A DNA stretch of 64,000 bases from NCBI RefSeq assembly GCF_000002875.2, contig NC_009388.2:2501-66500 (forward strand), given 5' to 3'. The DNA comes from Leishmania infantum JPCM5. Lineage: Eukaryota > Euglenozoa > Kinetoplastea > Trypanosomatida > Trypanosomatidae. Below are positions 18,307 through 29,350 of this stretch, one piece after another. The position numbers were made by a program, and so were the translations under genes. The notes beneath the pieces are model-generated. The model was not told the DNA's origin. It saw only the letters and a list, made by a program, of their open reading frames with translations, and did not search any database. The first letter of the stretch is position 1. Every line of letters starts with the position of its first letter.

Positions 18307-20460
18307 ATGGCAACCCCAGCTGGACGCTCCGTCAAGTTCTCCCTCGAGGAGGATCCTGTGGGGCACATGGCCGAGGGTGAGGCCACTCCGTCGGCGGTGA
18401 CAGCGCCGGCCGCCGCCGGAGCATCCGTATCTATACCAGAGGAGCCCGCCAACGCGACCGAGAGAAACCCTGCCACGTTATTGCCCGCGGACGCAAGCGT
18501 GTCTTCCGCTGCAGAGGAGGCCCCGTCCGCCGCATCTTGCAGCACACCCACAGCTGCCGCTGAGGCATCGCCGATGGCGTCCATGTCCGCACTCAAGCCA
18601 AAGGATCGCATCGGGACGTCCACTCGCCGAAGCAAGTTCGTGTTCTGCGAGGAGTGCCACCAGAACGTGCCGATCGAGGAGTGGCCTGACCACCGTGATC
18701 GTCTGCGGAAGGTGAACCTCGTGGAGGAAGTGAGCAGGTTCCACCACACGCTCGTGCGTCTCATGGGCGAGTTCCTCATGTGGGTGCTGCGCAGCGTGTA
18801 CTTCCGTGAAGTGACGGTGGTGGGACGCGAAAACATCCCTCGCACCGGTGCCGTCGTCTTCTACGGCAACCATCAAAACCAGTTCATCGACGCGCTCATG
18901 ATGCACTCGCACTGCGGCCGGCCTGTTCGCTTCCTCATGGCCGAGAAGTCCTTCCACAGACCTGTTATTGGGACCTTAGGTCGCATGTTTAACTCCGTCC
19001 CGGTTGTGCGGCCGCAGGATGTGCCGCTAGTGGATGGCGACGGAAAGCTGGTGAGGGCCGAGGGGAAGCTCATTGTCGGCGCCGGAACACACTTCTCGCG
19101 ACTCTCCAAGGGTGATGTTCTCAGCTGGGGAGTCCCCGGAAACTCCAAGTGCCGTGCGCAGGTGAGCCGCATCACCTCCGACGAGGAAGTGGAGGTGACG
19201 GTGCCGATCCCGGTGGAGCACGAGGTACACACACCCACCAGCTTCAAGTACTCGGTGCGCATCGACCACTCTGAAATGTACGCCCAGGTGTACGACACGC
19301 TGCAGAAGAATCACTGTATCGGTATCTTCCCCGAGGGCGGCTCGCACGACCACACATCACTCCTGCCGCTGAAAGCCGGCGTGGCTCTTTTCAGCCTGGG
19401 CGCGGCGGAGCGGCACATCAGCGTGAAGATCGTGCCTGTGGGCTTAACGTACCTCTACGGGCACAAGTTCCGCAGCCGAGCATACATTGAGTTTGGCGAG
19501 GCCTTCTCGCCCCCGGACGACCTTGTAAAGCTTTTCGACACAGACAAGCGCAAGGCGACAGGGCTGTTTCTCGAGCAGCTGAACGCAGCCCTGCGGGCTG
19601 TGACAATCAACGTGCCGGACTACAAAACGCTGAGCTTCCTGCACTCCTTTCGGCAGCTTTATCAGCCGCCGAACTGCATGCTGTCCGGGCACGACTACCT
19701 GCGACTCATCCGTCGGCTAGGCAACGTCATCGAGGAGCAACGCGAGAGCGCCGAATTCGCGGAGTTTCGTGAGAAGGTAGAGAACTACTCGGACTTCTGC
19801 AAGGCGCTGATGATCCGCGACAGCCAGGCAGCAACGCTGAAGCAGCTCCTTAACGCCGACAACGAGGCGCTGCAGATTGGGCTGCTGCTGCGTCGCGTGT
19901 TCGCCTTGTACTTGATGGCGGTCATCCTCGTCCCCTTCTTCGTTGTAGGCCTGCCCATCGGTGGCATTATCAAGTACCTGGCCCTCAAGCAAACAAAACG
20001 CGCGCTTTCGGAGAGCTCCGTCAAGATCGTGGGGGCGGACGTCACTGGGTCCTTCAAGGTGCTCTTTGCCTTTGCGGTGGTGCCGGGGGTGTTCCTGTTG
20101 GTGACGTTCATCGTCTTCCTCTACTCGGACAGCCGCACGGCGCTGGTGATCCTCTTCTCGCTTCCCATGGCCATGTACGTCTCGTTGCTCATTCTTCAAG
20201 AGGCCATCATGGAGCTGCGAGCCGCGCTCCCGCTGCTCATGTCGCTGGTCTCGCAGCACATGCAGTTCAAGAAGCTTTACGAGCGCCGCGAGGACCTCGC
20301 CAGGCAAGCACGGCTCATCGTCCACAAGTACGACCCACAGCTGGAGGAGGAGATTAAGGTGTATGGCGACTCCGGCGACGGCAACGACGACCTGAACCGC
20401 GAGCCATCGCTATTCTCTCTTCGCTACAATGTCCGACGCCGGCAGGCCACGAACTCTTGA
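18307..20460 (+). CDS. GAT: Glycerol-3-phosphate acyltransferase
   Basis: A 717-residue enzyme of the yeast Sct1/Gpt2 type, which acylates glycerol-3-phosphate at sn-1 to start glycerolipid synthesis. Acyltransferase motif I is NHQNQFID (188-195), with five residues between His and Asp as I recall for the Sct1 group. Motif III is FPEGGSHD (341-348). Two hydrophobic blocks, about 525-560 and 580-640, should anchor it in a membrane, probably the ER. Residues 1-100 are alanine/proline/serine-rich and likely disordered. Just after them C114, C117 and H129 form a small zinc-ribbon-like cluster whose role is unclear. A single enzyme of this kind, LmGAT, is known from L. major (established knowledge, recalled). 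Confidence 0.92.
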   Translation: MATPAGRSVKFSLEEDPVGHMAEGEATPSAVTAPAAAGASVSIPEEPANATERNPATLLPADASVSSAAEEAPSAASCSTPTAAAEASPMASMSALKPKDRIGTSTRRSKFVFCEECHQNVPIEEWPDHRDRLRKVNLVEEVSRFHHTLVRLMGEFLMWVLRSVYFREVTVVGRENIPRTGAVVFYGNHQNQFIDALMMHSHCGRPVRFLMAEKSFHRPVIGTLGRMFNSVPVVRPQDVPLVDGDGKLVRAEGKLIVGAGTHFSRLSKGDVLSWGVPGNSKCRAQVSRITSDEEVEVTVPIPVEHEVHTPTSFKYSVRIDHSEMYAQVYDTLQKNHCIGIFPEGGSHDHTSLLPLKAGVALFSLGAAERHISVKIVPVGLTYLYGHKFRSRAYIEFGEAFSPPDDLVKLFDTDKRKATGLFLEQLNAALRAVTINVPDYKTLSFLHSFRQLYQPPNCMLSGHDYLRLIRRLGNVIEEQRESAEFAEFREKVENYSDFCKALMIRDSQAATLKQLLNADNEALQIGLLLRRVFALYLMAVILVPFFVVGLPIGGIIKYLALKQTKRALSESSVKIVGADVTGSFKVLFAFAVVPGVFLLVTFIVFLYSDSRTALVILFSLPMAMYVSLLILQEAIMELRAALPLLMSLVSQHMQFKKLYERREDLARQARLIVHKYDPQLEEEIKVYGDSGDGNDDLNREPSLFSLRYNVRRRQATNS

Positions 20461-21714
20461 GACGTGTGTGTGGGACACGCCGAGGCGAGCATTCCTGTGG
20501 CGTGGCTGCCGTAAATGCGTGTTGAACGGCTTGGAGAAGGAGTAAGGACGGCCCCTCTGCGTATTGGCAGCACCGGGTGGCTGCAGGAAGTGCGAGCTGC
20601 GGCTGCAGGTACAATGCGAAAAGCAGGAGAACGCTGCTGGGATCGTTACAGGGCAACACTGTTGAGGGCGGCTTGCCCTGCTTCCCCGCTGTGCGGTGTA
20701 CACAGCCACTGCCTTCAACCTACGGTGCTCTATACGCAGTCGTTGATACCAATTTGCTTTAGGGACTTTTTTACGTATTTTCACGCTTGCATGCACACAC
20801 ACACACGCATCAGACAACGCCGTCTTCTCCAGACGCCCTTTGCTTCATCTCTCTCGTTCTCTCTTCCCTCGTGGGTCTTTGACGCACGTCGAGTTGCTTT
20901 TTACGTGACGTGCTCGTGGAGGGCGGGAGGTGGCTGCCCGCATGTCATCTCTCATTCCCTCCTCCCTTTAACGCAATGGACACGACTGTTTTCCCTGCGG
21001 ACGAATCTGTTCTCACCCTCTATATGCGTGCGCTGCCTCGTCTAGCCTTCGCTCCTTCAACGCGAGAAAGTATCTTCGTGAGGGTGAGTCAGATAGGTGG
21101 TGGAAACGCTTCTCCCGTCTCCTCGAGGGCTACAAGCGGCTGCTCCGCTATGCAGCTGTGCGCACCTTCCTCTCTTTCTCTCTCGGTGTATGTGAACGCC
21201 GCTGTGGAGATGGACGCAGTGGGGGTGAGCGAAGAGATCGAGAGGCTTTCGGATCTCCTCCAGTGGCGGCCCCACAGACCCTCCCGTCTCCCCCTGTGTG
21301 CCGCTTCAGCCTTGTTGATTTTCCCGCAAGCTGAGACTGCGGCGCTCTGGCCCACCCACCCCCTCCCCCTTCCCGCCTCCGTTCTTGAACATGGTTCCTC
21401 ACGTGTGCGTCTGTGTCGACATTCACTTCGCTCTTCTCATCCTGGAAGCACAGAGGAGGTACGGCTACACAGGCACGCACACGCGCACAGTCCTACAACT
21501 TCAACTGTGCGCGGCTCTGCACGCCGCTCCGTTTCAGATAGAACGCAGTGCTCACACCGTAACACGCGTCCGACCAACCTACCTCCCTCAAGCATATACA
21601 GCCCGTCTTGTATCCCTTTGCGCCCTCTCGCTCTCTGACCCTGCGTTCTCCTTTTTGAGCCCCCCCTCCCACGCACGCACCACTACACCACTCCACACCA
21701 GTAAACCGTGAGCC
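20461..21714 (+). other. Intergenic spacer
   Basis: 1.25 kb without a supported gene. An open frame at 20910-21638 lacks any domain and is low-complexity in its second half. The likely acceptor for the primase gene is the AG at 21658-21659 after a CTCCTTTTTG tract. Confidence 0.6.
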
Positions 21715-23418
21715 ATGCAAGCCATCACCGCCTCTACGCCGTCGCAGCAGTATAGCGCCGGGGCAGGAATAGAAAAGCCGCTCGGGGCCACGACATCCGC
21801 GGACTGGATGACCATGTACGAGCAGAGGCCACATGGAAACAGTACCCTTTTCGAGCTGGAGGCAATGGTCGCCAAGCGCATGGAGTTTCTCGCGTGGGTC
21901 GACCAGCAGATCAACTCGCCTCAGGCAAAGAGCTTTGATTCGGTGCTCGACGCGATCATCGCGCGTCTGCCGGAAGAACGGCGCTCGAGCGTGGCGACAG
22001 ATGCGTCGCGAGGGAAAATGGTTTTGCTAGGTTATGACGAGACGGCCGCCGGTGGCTGCTCGGATAGGCGATCCTCCTCACGTGGCTCTACTGGAAGCGC
22101 CGCTGGTTCCAGCCAAGCCGCTGGCATCGTGTTCGCGCCGGAGGAGGATGTCACATCGCACCTGCTTTGCCGCTTCGCCTTCTGCATGAGTGAGCGCTGG
22201 CGGGACTGGTTGGTACGGACGGAGCGGGTGCTGCTGACGGCACGCATCAAGATGGAGATGGCGAAGAGACCCGTCACGTTTCTGGTCGATTTGATGAAGC
22301 GCAACGGACTTCCATGCGCGCCGCTGACGGATAAGCAGCTGGCTGACCCGATGCTGCAGGAATACCTCGAGTACCGCCGCGTGAAGGCGGAAAGCGCGCG
22401 CGAGTCGGAGGGGCGGGCGGAGAACTACTACGCCGTCCCTCTCTCCCTCGCCACCCGCCTGATCAAGAAGCGGTACGTGCTGTGCCGTGCTGGTCAGACC
22501 ATTCTCTTCCGTGACCAGGTGCAAGAGGTCTTCCTGACGGTTTTCTGTGCCCGCCTGAATCGCGGCCTGCACAATGCCTACCTTGCTCGTGTCAAGCAGC
22601 AGGCGCTCGAGGAAGAGACCACAAAGTCCACCGTGATGGCGATGCTCGACGCCTTCCTGCAGCAGTTCATCTCCGACCCGGTGGACACCTTGCAGGAGGG
22701 CGTCGCTGGCAGTGTGAAGGCCGGAGATGTGCAGCGATTGGCGCAGGCGCACTTTCCGCCTTGCATGCGCGCCATCGACTGGCATCTGCGCCGCGAGGGG
22801 CACCTGAAGCACCACGGTCGCTTCATGTACGGACTGTTCCTCAAATCCATCGGTCTTTCTCTTGAGGACTCACTGGAGCTGTTCGCCACGCTAATGAAGG
22901 TCAAGGGCGGCGGTTCTGTCGAGGCCTTCGCGAAGACGGCGTACGGGTACAACGTGCGACACAACTACGGCATGGAGGGCAAGAAGATGAGCTACAGCTC
23001 CGCCTCCTGCGCGACGATCCTTGGCCTGCCGCCGGTGGTGGACCAGCATGACTGCCACGGCTGCCCATTTCGTTTCCGCGACGAGGGAGCACTGCGGACG
23101 ATGCTTGGGAAGGAAACCCAAAACCCGAAGGGGTGCAACTATCCCAGCGTGCGACCCACCCCAGGCGACATCGAGGACATCGTCTCCGACAGCAAGGCAC
23201 AGCATTACACGCGCGCATGCTATAAGTACTTCATGGCCACCCACCCCGGCGCCCGCCGCGACACCCTCTTTCGGTCTCCATACGAATACTACAGCGTTAG
23301 CCTCGAGTTCGAGACGCCGAGCGACAGCACAGAGTCAGCGCGGCCCTCTGCAGTCCCCGGCAAGCGAACGTCTGTGGTGCTCAACGAAGACGTCCTGCGC
23401 CTCCGTACGTCTCCGTAG
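21715..23418 (+). CDS. PRI2: DNA primase large subunit
   Basis: A 567-residue PriL/PRIM2 protein, the regulatory subunit of DNA polymerase alpha-primase, which with the small subunit makes RNA primers at replication forks. The C-terminal iron-sulphur domain is well preserved: FPPCMRAID (C350), the LKHHGRFMYGLFLKSIGLSLED block, YNVRHNYG, SASCATI (C432), DCHGCPF (C450) and a last cysteine, probably C502 in RACYKYF. These four should hold the 4Fe-4S cluster. The N-terminal half carries a serine/glycine-rich insertion (about 111-137) that is unlikely to be folded. Length is close to the yeast and human proteins (about 510-530) plus that insertion. Confidence 0.95.
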   Translation: MQAITASTPSQQYSAGAGIEKPLGATTSADWMTMYEQRPHGNSTLFELEAMVAKRMEFLAWVDQQINSPQAKSFDSVLDAIIARLPEERRSSVATDASRGKMVLLGYDETAAGGCSDRRSSSRGSTGSAAGSSQAAGIVFAPEEDVTSHLLCRFAFCMSERWRDWLVRTERVLLTARIKMEMAKRPVTFLVDLMKRNGLPCAPLTDKQLADPMLQEYLEYRRVKAESARESEGRAENYYAVPLSLATRLIKKRYVLCRAGQTILFRDQVQEVFLTVFCARLNRGLHNAYLARVKQQALEEETTKSTVMAMLDAFLQQFISDPVDTLQEGVAGSVKAGDVQRLAQAHFPPCMRAIDWHLRREGHLKHHGRFMYGLFLKSIGLSLEDSLELFATLMKVKGGGSVEAFAKTAYGYNVRHNYGMEGKKMSYSSASCATILGLPPVVDQHDCHGCPFRFRDEGALRTMLGKETQNPKGCNYPSVRPTPGDIEDIVSDSKAQHYTRACYKYFMATHPGARRDTLFRSPYEYYSVSLEFETPSDSTESARPSAVPGKRTSVVLNEDVLRLRTSP

Positions 23419-24610
23419 AGCGAAGAAGGTGGAGGCGAACGTGTAACGGAAGACAAGACACGAGTGTGCGCAAGTGAAAAGGAAGCGGGCAGGTACACAG
23501 AGAGAGACACACATAGACGTCGACTCTTGTTGCGTCGTCATCATAGAGTGCATTAGCGAGGCAGAGAGAAAGAGCGGCGCGAGAACTTGGTGCCTTGATG
23601 GCCGCATCCGCCCTGTATTCTGGTAATGCCCATCTACGCCGACTGGAGAGGGAGGTGGGGGAAAGGAAAGGGCGAGGAGAAGGCCACTGGGCTGCGGCAG
23701 TGGCGGCTGGTGTTTGCGGGCTCGTGCATAGTTGACTGTTCCCATGTTTTGTCCCTTCGCCCTCGCCCTCCCACCCGTTATTTCCGCCTCATCATCTCGC
23801 GTGCGGCGCTTTCTCGTCTGTCGTGGCGCGTATCCTCCGCTTTACGCCACGGCTCCATGAGCGTGGCTGTCCGCGTGGTGCGCTTCTTTGTTTCGGTTTG
23901 CTTCACGTGCCGTGCGGTACAAAGGCTGGACGGTGGGGTGTGAATGGGGCCAAAAAACGCAAGGCTGGTGAATAAGTGTTACCTTTCCCCGCCTTCTTCG
24001 CCCCTCCCCTCTCTCCGCGAGTGATGCTGATGTATTGTCCTGTGTCTCTGTGTGTGACGGTTCGCACCCGTGTGCCATCTTCCCGGCGCGGCAACGGGTA
24101 CACACACGCACACACACACACACAGGTACACGGGCGCAGACATGAAGCGCACGCAGCATCCACACGCATACGAAATTCTATTCTGTTCGCGAAAAGCGGA
24201 AAAGACGCTGAAGGCAAACGAGTGTGGCGGTCGAGGTCCTAGAAAGGGAAGCTCGTACACACAATGCCGGCTGCCCCATGCACCCTCCTTTCTCTATCGC
24301 CGAGGAGGATGAACGGAAGTTTCGTCAGGCAACGCTTCCCCAGCTCCGCTGCCATACGAACGGCAACCCGAAACCTTGAATACGCAAGCGAAAATGGGGG
24401 TGACTGTTGAAGTGACAGTCCTACATGCACCCACCCCCTTCCAGTATACGTGAGGGGTGGCTTGGGGCTCTTTGGTCATCCCCTCCCTTCGTCTCATCTC
24501 TCCCTCTCGGCTTCCCCTTCCTCCAACGCCTCTGCACGTGCTTGTGTGCTCCCTTTCACCGCCGTCAACGATCGGAAGCTCATAATAGTAATAATAATAA
24601 GGGATAATCA
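23419..24610 (+). other. Intergenic spacer
   Basis: 1.2 kb without a supported gene. Contains a (CA)n stretch near 24100-24124 and a run of AAT/ATA triplets at about 24582-24601 just before the COX11 start. Confidence 0.65.
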
Positions 24611-25372
24611 ATGCTTCGTGCATGCTGGCTACGGTACTGCGCCGCAGGCGCTGCGGCCGGGGGCAGTGGTGGAGTTCAGCCGTCTCCTCGCCAGGATTCT
24701 GGGAACACTAGCGCTTCCGAGCAGCAAGCGAGGAGTGGCGGTAGGCGTCGCTACCGCATTGAGAGTGGGTATGACGGTGCGAAGAATTACGACGAGCGCG
24801 GCCAGTTCTTCTCCGCCTTCCTCAGCCTCGGTATCATATCGTTGGGGTGCACCTTTCTCTTCGTGCCTCTGTATCGCATGTATTGCGCCCCCACCGGCCG
24901 TGGCGCGGATCCGAAGTTCTATACCCCTGACGCGGCCCGCAAGCGCGATGAGCAGAACAAGAGCTACCCGGTTCCCAAGAAGCTGCTGAAGGTCCGCTTC
25001 CTCAGTGACGTGGGCAACACGATGCCCATCGCCTTCGTCCCTCTGCAGAGGGAGGTGGAGGTGCTCGTTGGCGAGCCGGCGCTGGCTTTCTACTCCGCGT
25101 ACAACCGCAGTAATCGCACGCTGCTCGGCGTCTCATCCTACACGATCGCGCCACCGGAGGTGACGAACTACCTCAACAAGATCCAGTGCTTCTGCTTCGA
25201 AGAGCAGCGTTTCAAGCCGCATGAGTTAGTTGAGATGCCCGTATTCTTTTACATCGATCGCGACTTTCTGAATGATCCGATGGTGAACTGGCTCGATGAA
25301 GTGATCGTCAACTACACCTTCTTCAACCTCGAAAAGACGAAGGACTACATCTTCCGTTCCAACGCGCGGTAA
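24611..25372 (+). CDS. COX11: Cytochrome c oxidase assembly protein COX11
   Basis: A 253-residue mitochondrial inner-membrane copper chaperone that delivers copper to the CuB site of cytochrome oxidase subunit 1. The first 50 residues or so look like a mitochondrial presequence (arginines, alanines, no acidic residues at the very start). One transmembrane segment covers about 66-88, followed by the conserved VPLYRMYC with C92. The copper-binding CFCF motif sits at 193-196. The rest is the immunoglobulin-like CtaG fold facing the intermembrane space. Length is normal for the family. The first ATG of the frame is used. Confidence 0.96.
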   Translation: MLRACWLRYCAAGAAAGGSGGVQPSPRQDSGNTSASEQQARSGGRRRYRIESGYDGAKNYDERGQFFSAFLSLGIISLGCTFLFVPLYRMYCAPTGRGADPKFYTPDAARKRDEQNKSYPVPKKLLKVRFLSDVGNTMPIAFVPLQREVEVLVGEPALAFYSAYNRSNRTLLGVSSYTIAPPEVTNYLNKIQCFCFEEQRFKPHELVEMPVFFYIDRDFLNDPMVNWLDEVIVNYTFFNLEKTKDYIFRSNAR

Positions 25373-26674
25373 ACAGCGCGCGCAACGGTGGCAACGGATG
25401 ATCACACGTGCAACCTTCGTCGCCATCATCGTTTCCTCCCCACGCTCTCCTTCCCCGTCGGCTGCTGCTGCGATGGTAGTCGGTCGCCTTGATGCTGGTG
25501 ATAGGGGAGGCGGATGTGCGAGGTCAATGCTGTGCGCGTTCTAGGGAGGGAAGGGTGGGGGGAGGCGAAGGGGCCGAACAGGAAAGGGGGAGCCAGACAC
25601 GTCAGCACGTCACTGTGCCCTCGAGTGTCTAGTTTCGTGACGGCTGTTGCTCTAACTCCCTGACAGCCGTTATACACTGTTTGCCCCTTGTCTTGTTGGT
25701 GGCGCTTTTGTGCGTATCGCCGCTTCCTCTCCCACCCTCTTCTTTAGTGTGTATGTGTATGTGTGTTCGAGTTTGTTCGCCCACCGGCCCCGTCTGTGCA
25801 CTCGGATGCGGTGCTCTCTTGTTATCGCTGTGGCCGTGTGCATGTGTGACCTTCGTTTCCTCTGAGCCTTTTCTGTTATGGCGGTTGTCGTCTCCGCCTC
25901 TCTTGCCATGGTTGCAGTCACAAAATGAAAAAAAAAACAAGCAAAAGCGGGAGTGGCGGGGAGACGGTCCCCCCCCCTCACGGATGACCTTCCTCTCACC
26001 CCCTGCGACTCCTTATCTGCTCATCTTCACCGTCATTGGCATCCTTACTCTACTCTTCTGGGCACACACCCACGCAACGCTTACGGCATGTGCACACGTC
26101 TCCGCTGCAGAGAAGCGCTCTTGCAGGTCCCCCACCCCACCCCCTTTCTCTGGAGTCGCATGCATGTGTGTCGGTGTGTGTCTATGTGTCCTTTGCCTGC
26201 GTAGTGCAGCATCGAAAGCCTCATGCTCCTTCCCTAACGAACAACACCGGTGCTCTTCTCTTTTTCGTCGCCGTTGGTTGCTCTCGTCGTCTGGGAGTCT
26301 CGCGTGCGTCTTTGTGTGTTGAGTTGTGGTGAGCGGGTGTGATGGCACACACACACACACCAGAGAAGATGCAAGCGGCGAATCGGGGCCCGCCTGTCGT
26401 CTCCCTCCCCCTCCCTTTTTCATTCGCGGTGAGGGCTGTCCCTTCATTCCACAACTTCTTTGCTGTCCTCGTCCCTCTCCGCCTCCCTCCCTCCCTCCCG
26501 TTGCAACCACACCGATGCATCTCGTGACTCTCTGCCGCTCCGGCTGTGCCGGATCTGAAAAGGCACGACGCTACCGTGCGCCACATCGCTGCACCCCCTC
26601 CCCTCTTCTCGCGCGTGCCGGATAAGCACGGAAGGTGCGTAGGCGTTTGCAAGCGCACACATGCTCATAGAAAG
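25373..26674 (+). other. Intergenic spacer
   Basis: 1.3 kb with no supported gene. Contains an A run at 25928-25937, a C run near 25970, and pyrimidine tracts at 26390-26410 and 26470-26500. The frame entering the next gene at 26546 starts with GTG and has no ATG before 26675. Confidence 0.65.
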
Positions 26675-29350
26675 ATGAAAGGCACGCCGGCTCTTGTGAT
26701 TGGGCGCAAGGAGCTCTTCTCCTTCGCAGACCGCTACAGCTCACGGCGCCTCAGCGACTACAGCAGCCTGGCAGACGGCGAGGTGCTCTGCTGCCTCTTC
26801 AACCTCGTCTTCCCTGACCTTCGCATTCGCCCAGCACCATCGCAGACACACTCCAGCACGCAGCGGGCACACGCCAACTGGGAGCAACTCTTTCGCCGCT
26901 TTGCAAGGCTGCACATCCCGCTCTCGTTCCTCGATCCTGCCGCCCTCCAAGCCGGCAGCGTCGAGTGCGGCTTCAGTACGCTCGTCCTTTTCTACTTCTT
27001 CCATCACCTCTCGAAGCGGCCGGACTTCTCGGCTGAGTTCGCGCTCGACGTGGCCGAGGAGGTGACCACCTACCTGCAGTCGACCGACTGCATCGCCACC
27101 CTGTTGCTGGGGGGCGCACTTCAATGGGCTGCGGTGCCGGAGCCGCTGGCGCAGACGCTACGCGTGCACCCGGTTTTCCACACAACTGCGGAGGCGGAGA
27201 TGGCACAGGAGGAGGAGGCAGCCCGCACCTACCGCTCGATGTTTGCGCGGCGGCGTACAGGCAGCGCCAACAGTATGCACAACCTCCCTGCGACTCAACG
27301 TGCACATTCACGCACGACGGAGCAGCAGTCGGGAATCGGCGGCCCGAGTAGCATGAAACCCGCATCCTTCTCCTCACCCTCTGCGGCGTCGTCTTCTACG
27401 CCGTGTTGTAAAGGCAGGGCAGACTCACCACCGCCGCGGCCACCACTGCACAACGCATCGACACAGTCCACTCGCTCCTCCACATCGAGACTGTCGAGCA
27501 GCGACAATGTGAGCCCGTCTGTCGACCTCTGCCGGCTGGAGCGCCAATGCAGCTCTGAGAGGCGCACACGCAGCGCCGAGGCGTGTGGTGTATCCCAGCC
27601 AAGGGCCCCAAATCAGCGCAGCTCATCACGGCGTAGCGCATCGTCATCGCGCTCATCTGGGAATTCCCATTCTTCGACAATGACTGCTATGTCATGTCAG
27701 TCCTCCGGCACGGCAGACGCGGCTGTCGCACAGGCGTCTCGTATGCCCTACCGCTCTGCCTCTTCGGTGAGCGCCGCGACCGGGTCCCGGGGGTCAGCGG
27801 TGTCGTCCTCACGCGCACGCGACGCGGCGCTCGAAGCTGCACTGCAGTCAAAGGAGGCAGAGTGCGAGTCACTTCAGATGCAGGTGGCGCAGCTGCTGAC
27901 TCTTCTCGCCAACACGCGCGCTGCCGGCACCGCCTCAGCTGCCACCAGCAGCGGGAGCCACCTGCGCAGCCCCAGTCCGCGTGCAGCAGCGGCGGCAGAA
28001 ACAGCGCAAAGAGGTGACATAACGGATGGTACATCCACAGCACAACTGCAGCTGCGCTACGCTGACCGCATCGAGGAGCTAGAGACACAGTTGCGCGCCT
28101 ACCGCGAAGCCAGCGACAAGCGACAAGCGCCGTCGTCTCCCTCTCCCGCACCAGCAGCACCCCCACCCCTACCACCATCAGGAGCTACGATGGACAGGGC
28201 TGCGCTGGAGGCGGAGATCGCGGCACTGACAGCGGACATCGTCGACGACGAGACGGGGACTACCGTCGTAGATGTGCATGAGAAGGCAAACCTGCTGCAC
28301 TGCCTTATGCTGGAGCACCTGCAGGAGGCGCCGCGCAATCGCAAGCAGATGCAGCGATGGCTGTGGTCGATCGTCGCAGCGCACCACACAATGGAGGGGC
28401 GGTTGATGGCGGCGGTGGGCCTACTGCGCCTGTGGAGCACTACGCTCCCGGCCGCTGGTGCGGGTGCGGCCGCGGTCGCGAATTCTTCCGCCGCCAATAG
28501 GGAGGCGTGCACGGCGGTACAGCGGAGTCAGTCGACGGTCGCGGCTTCCTTCTCTGCGGTTTCACCGGGTAGCAACTTCGACATCGCTGACAGCGGAGGC
28601 GCCGATCACGAAGAGATGACTGCGTTGCGTAGCGCTCATTATGCGGAGCTGGAGGCCCTTCATGCGCGGGAGCACCAGCTGGCGGCAGCACTGCAGGGAG
28701 CGCAGGCAAACAACGCCGCGACGGTGCAGCGGGCGGTTCGGCGGGAGCGACTGTGGAAGTCGCTATGCGCGTCCGTCTACGCAGCGGAGCAAGCTTCCTA
28801 CGCGATCACGGAATGCCGCTCAGCTGAGGAAGTCGAGGAGCGACTGCGTCAGCGGGAAGAGCACTACGGCGTCGTAGAGTCGCTGACGCAGCAGCTGGTG
28901 GAGGATGGCCAGCAGGAGGTGACGACGAGCACGCACCATGAGGAAATAGAGGCAACAGCTGGATCGCCTGCACCGTGCAGGTCGCTGCAGACACTCGTGG
29001 CGCATCTACAGGAAGAGCGCGTGGAACTCCTCAGAGACGTGACGCGTCTGCACGACGCATTGGCGTCGCTGCAAGGGGAGAAGGGTCCTTCGGTGTACGC
29101 GGATGTAGTGAAGGTGACGAAAGCGTCGCCGAGCTTGTCTACCTACGCGAGCACCGCAGCCACGCCGTTTTTCAGCGATGATCTCCACAGAAAGTCTGCT
29201 GCTGTTGCAGACGGCAGTACAGCGGGGACGAGCACTGCGCGTTACGAGTGCAAGCCGTCGAGTGCGACGTATTCGCCAGGCCCTGCCCGCGCACCCCGCG
29301 GGCTCACCTCGCTCTTGCAGCTCCGGGAGGGAGAAGAATTCTCGGCATGA
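26675..29350 (+). CDS. CH-like domain and coiled-coil protein, probably cytoskeletal
   Basis: An 891-residue protein. Residues 10-115 or so resemble the calponin-homology-like domain of microtubule-binding proteins of the EB1/Hook/SPEF1 kind (LADGEVLCCLFNLVFPD, then NWEQLFRRFARLHIPLSFLD). A long serine/alanine/proline-rich disordered part follows (about 190-385). Several coiled-coil stretches follow: about 385-410, 460-490, 640-690 and 760-810. The order CH-like head, linker and coiled coils fits a microtubule, basal-body or flagellar linker. The start is the first ATG; the frame continues upstream without an ATG. Domain identity is by eye and moderately sure. Confidence 0.8.
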   Translation: MKGTPALVIGRKELFSFADRYSSRRLSDYSSLADGEVLCCLFNLVFPDLRIRPAPSQTHSSTQRAHANWEQLFRRFARLHIPLSFLDPAALQAGSVECGFSTLVLFYFFHHLSKRPDFSAEFALDVAEEVTTYLQSTDCIATLLLGGALQWAAVPEPLAQTLRVHPVFHTTAEAEMAQEEEAARTYRSMFARRRTGSANSMHNLPATQRAHSRTTEQQSGIGGPSSMKPASFSSPSAASSSTPCCKGRADSPPPRPPLHNASTQSTRSSTSRLSSSDNVSPSVDLCRLERQCSSERRTRSAEACGVSQPRAPNQRSSSRRSASSSRSSGNSHSSTMTAMSCQSSGTADAAVAQASRMPYRSASSVSAATGSRGSAVSSSRARDAALEAALQSKEAECESLQMQVAQLLTLLANTRAAGTASAATSSGSHLRSPSPRAAAAAETAQRGDITDGTSTAQLQLRYADRIEELETQLRAYREASDKRQAPSSPSPAPAAPPPLPPSGATMDRAALEAEIAALTADIVDDETGTTVVDVHEKANLLHCLMLEHLQEAPRNRKQMQRWLWSIVAAHHTMEGRLMAAVGLLRLWSTTLPAAGAGAAAVANSSAANREACTAVQRSQSTVAASFSAVSPGSNFDIADSGGADHEEMTALRSAHYAELEALHAREHQLAAALQGAQANNAATVQRAVRRERLWKSLCASVYAAEQASYAITECRSAEEVEERLRQREEHYGVVESLTQQLVEDGQQEVTTSTHHEEIEATAGSPAPCRSLQTLVAHLQEERVELLRDVTRLHDALASLQGEKGPSVYADVVKVTKASPSLSTYASTAATPFFSDDLHRKSAAVADGSTAGTSTARYECKPSSATYSPGPARAPRGLTSLLQLREGEEFSA

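Noticed and set aside
20910..21638. 242-residue open frame between GAT and PRI2
   Set aside because: No recognisable domain, second half Ser/Arg/His-rich low complexity, and no well-placed splice acceptor.
24100..24124. Short CA/GT repeats as CRISPR-like or structured arrays
   Set aside because: Simple dinucleotide microsatellites without spacers. CRISPR is not expected in a eukaryote.
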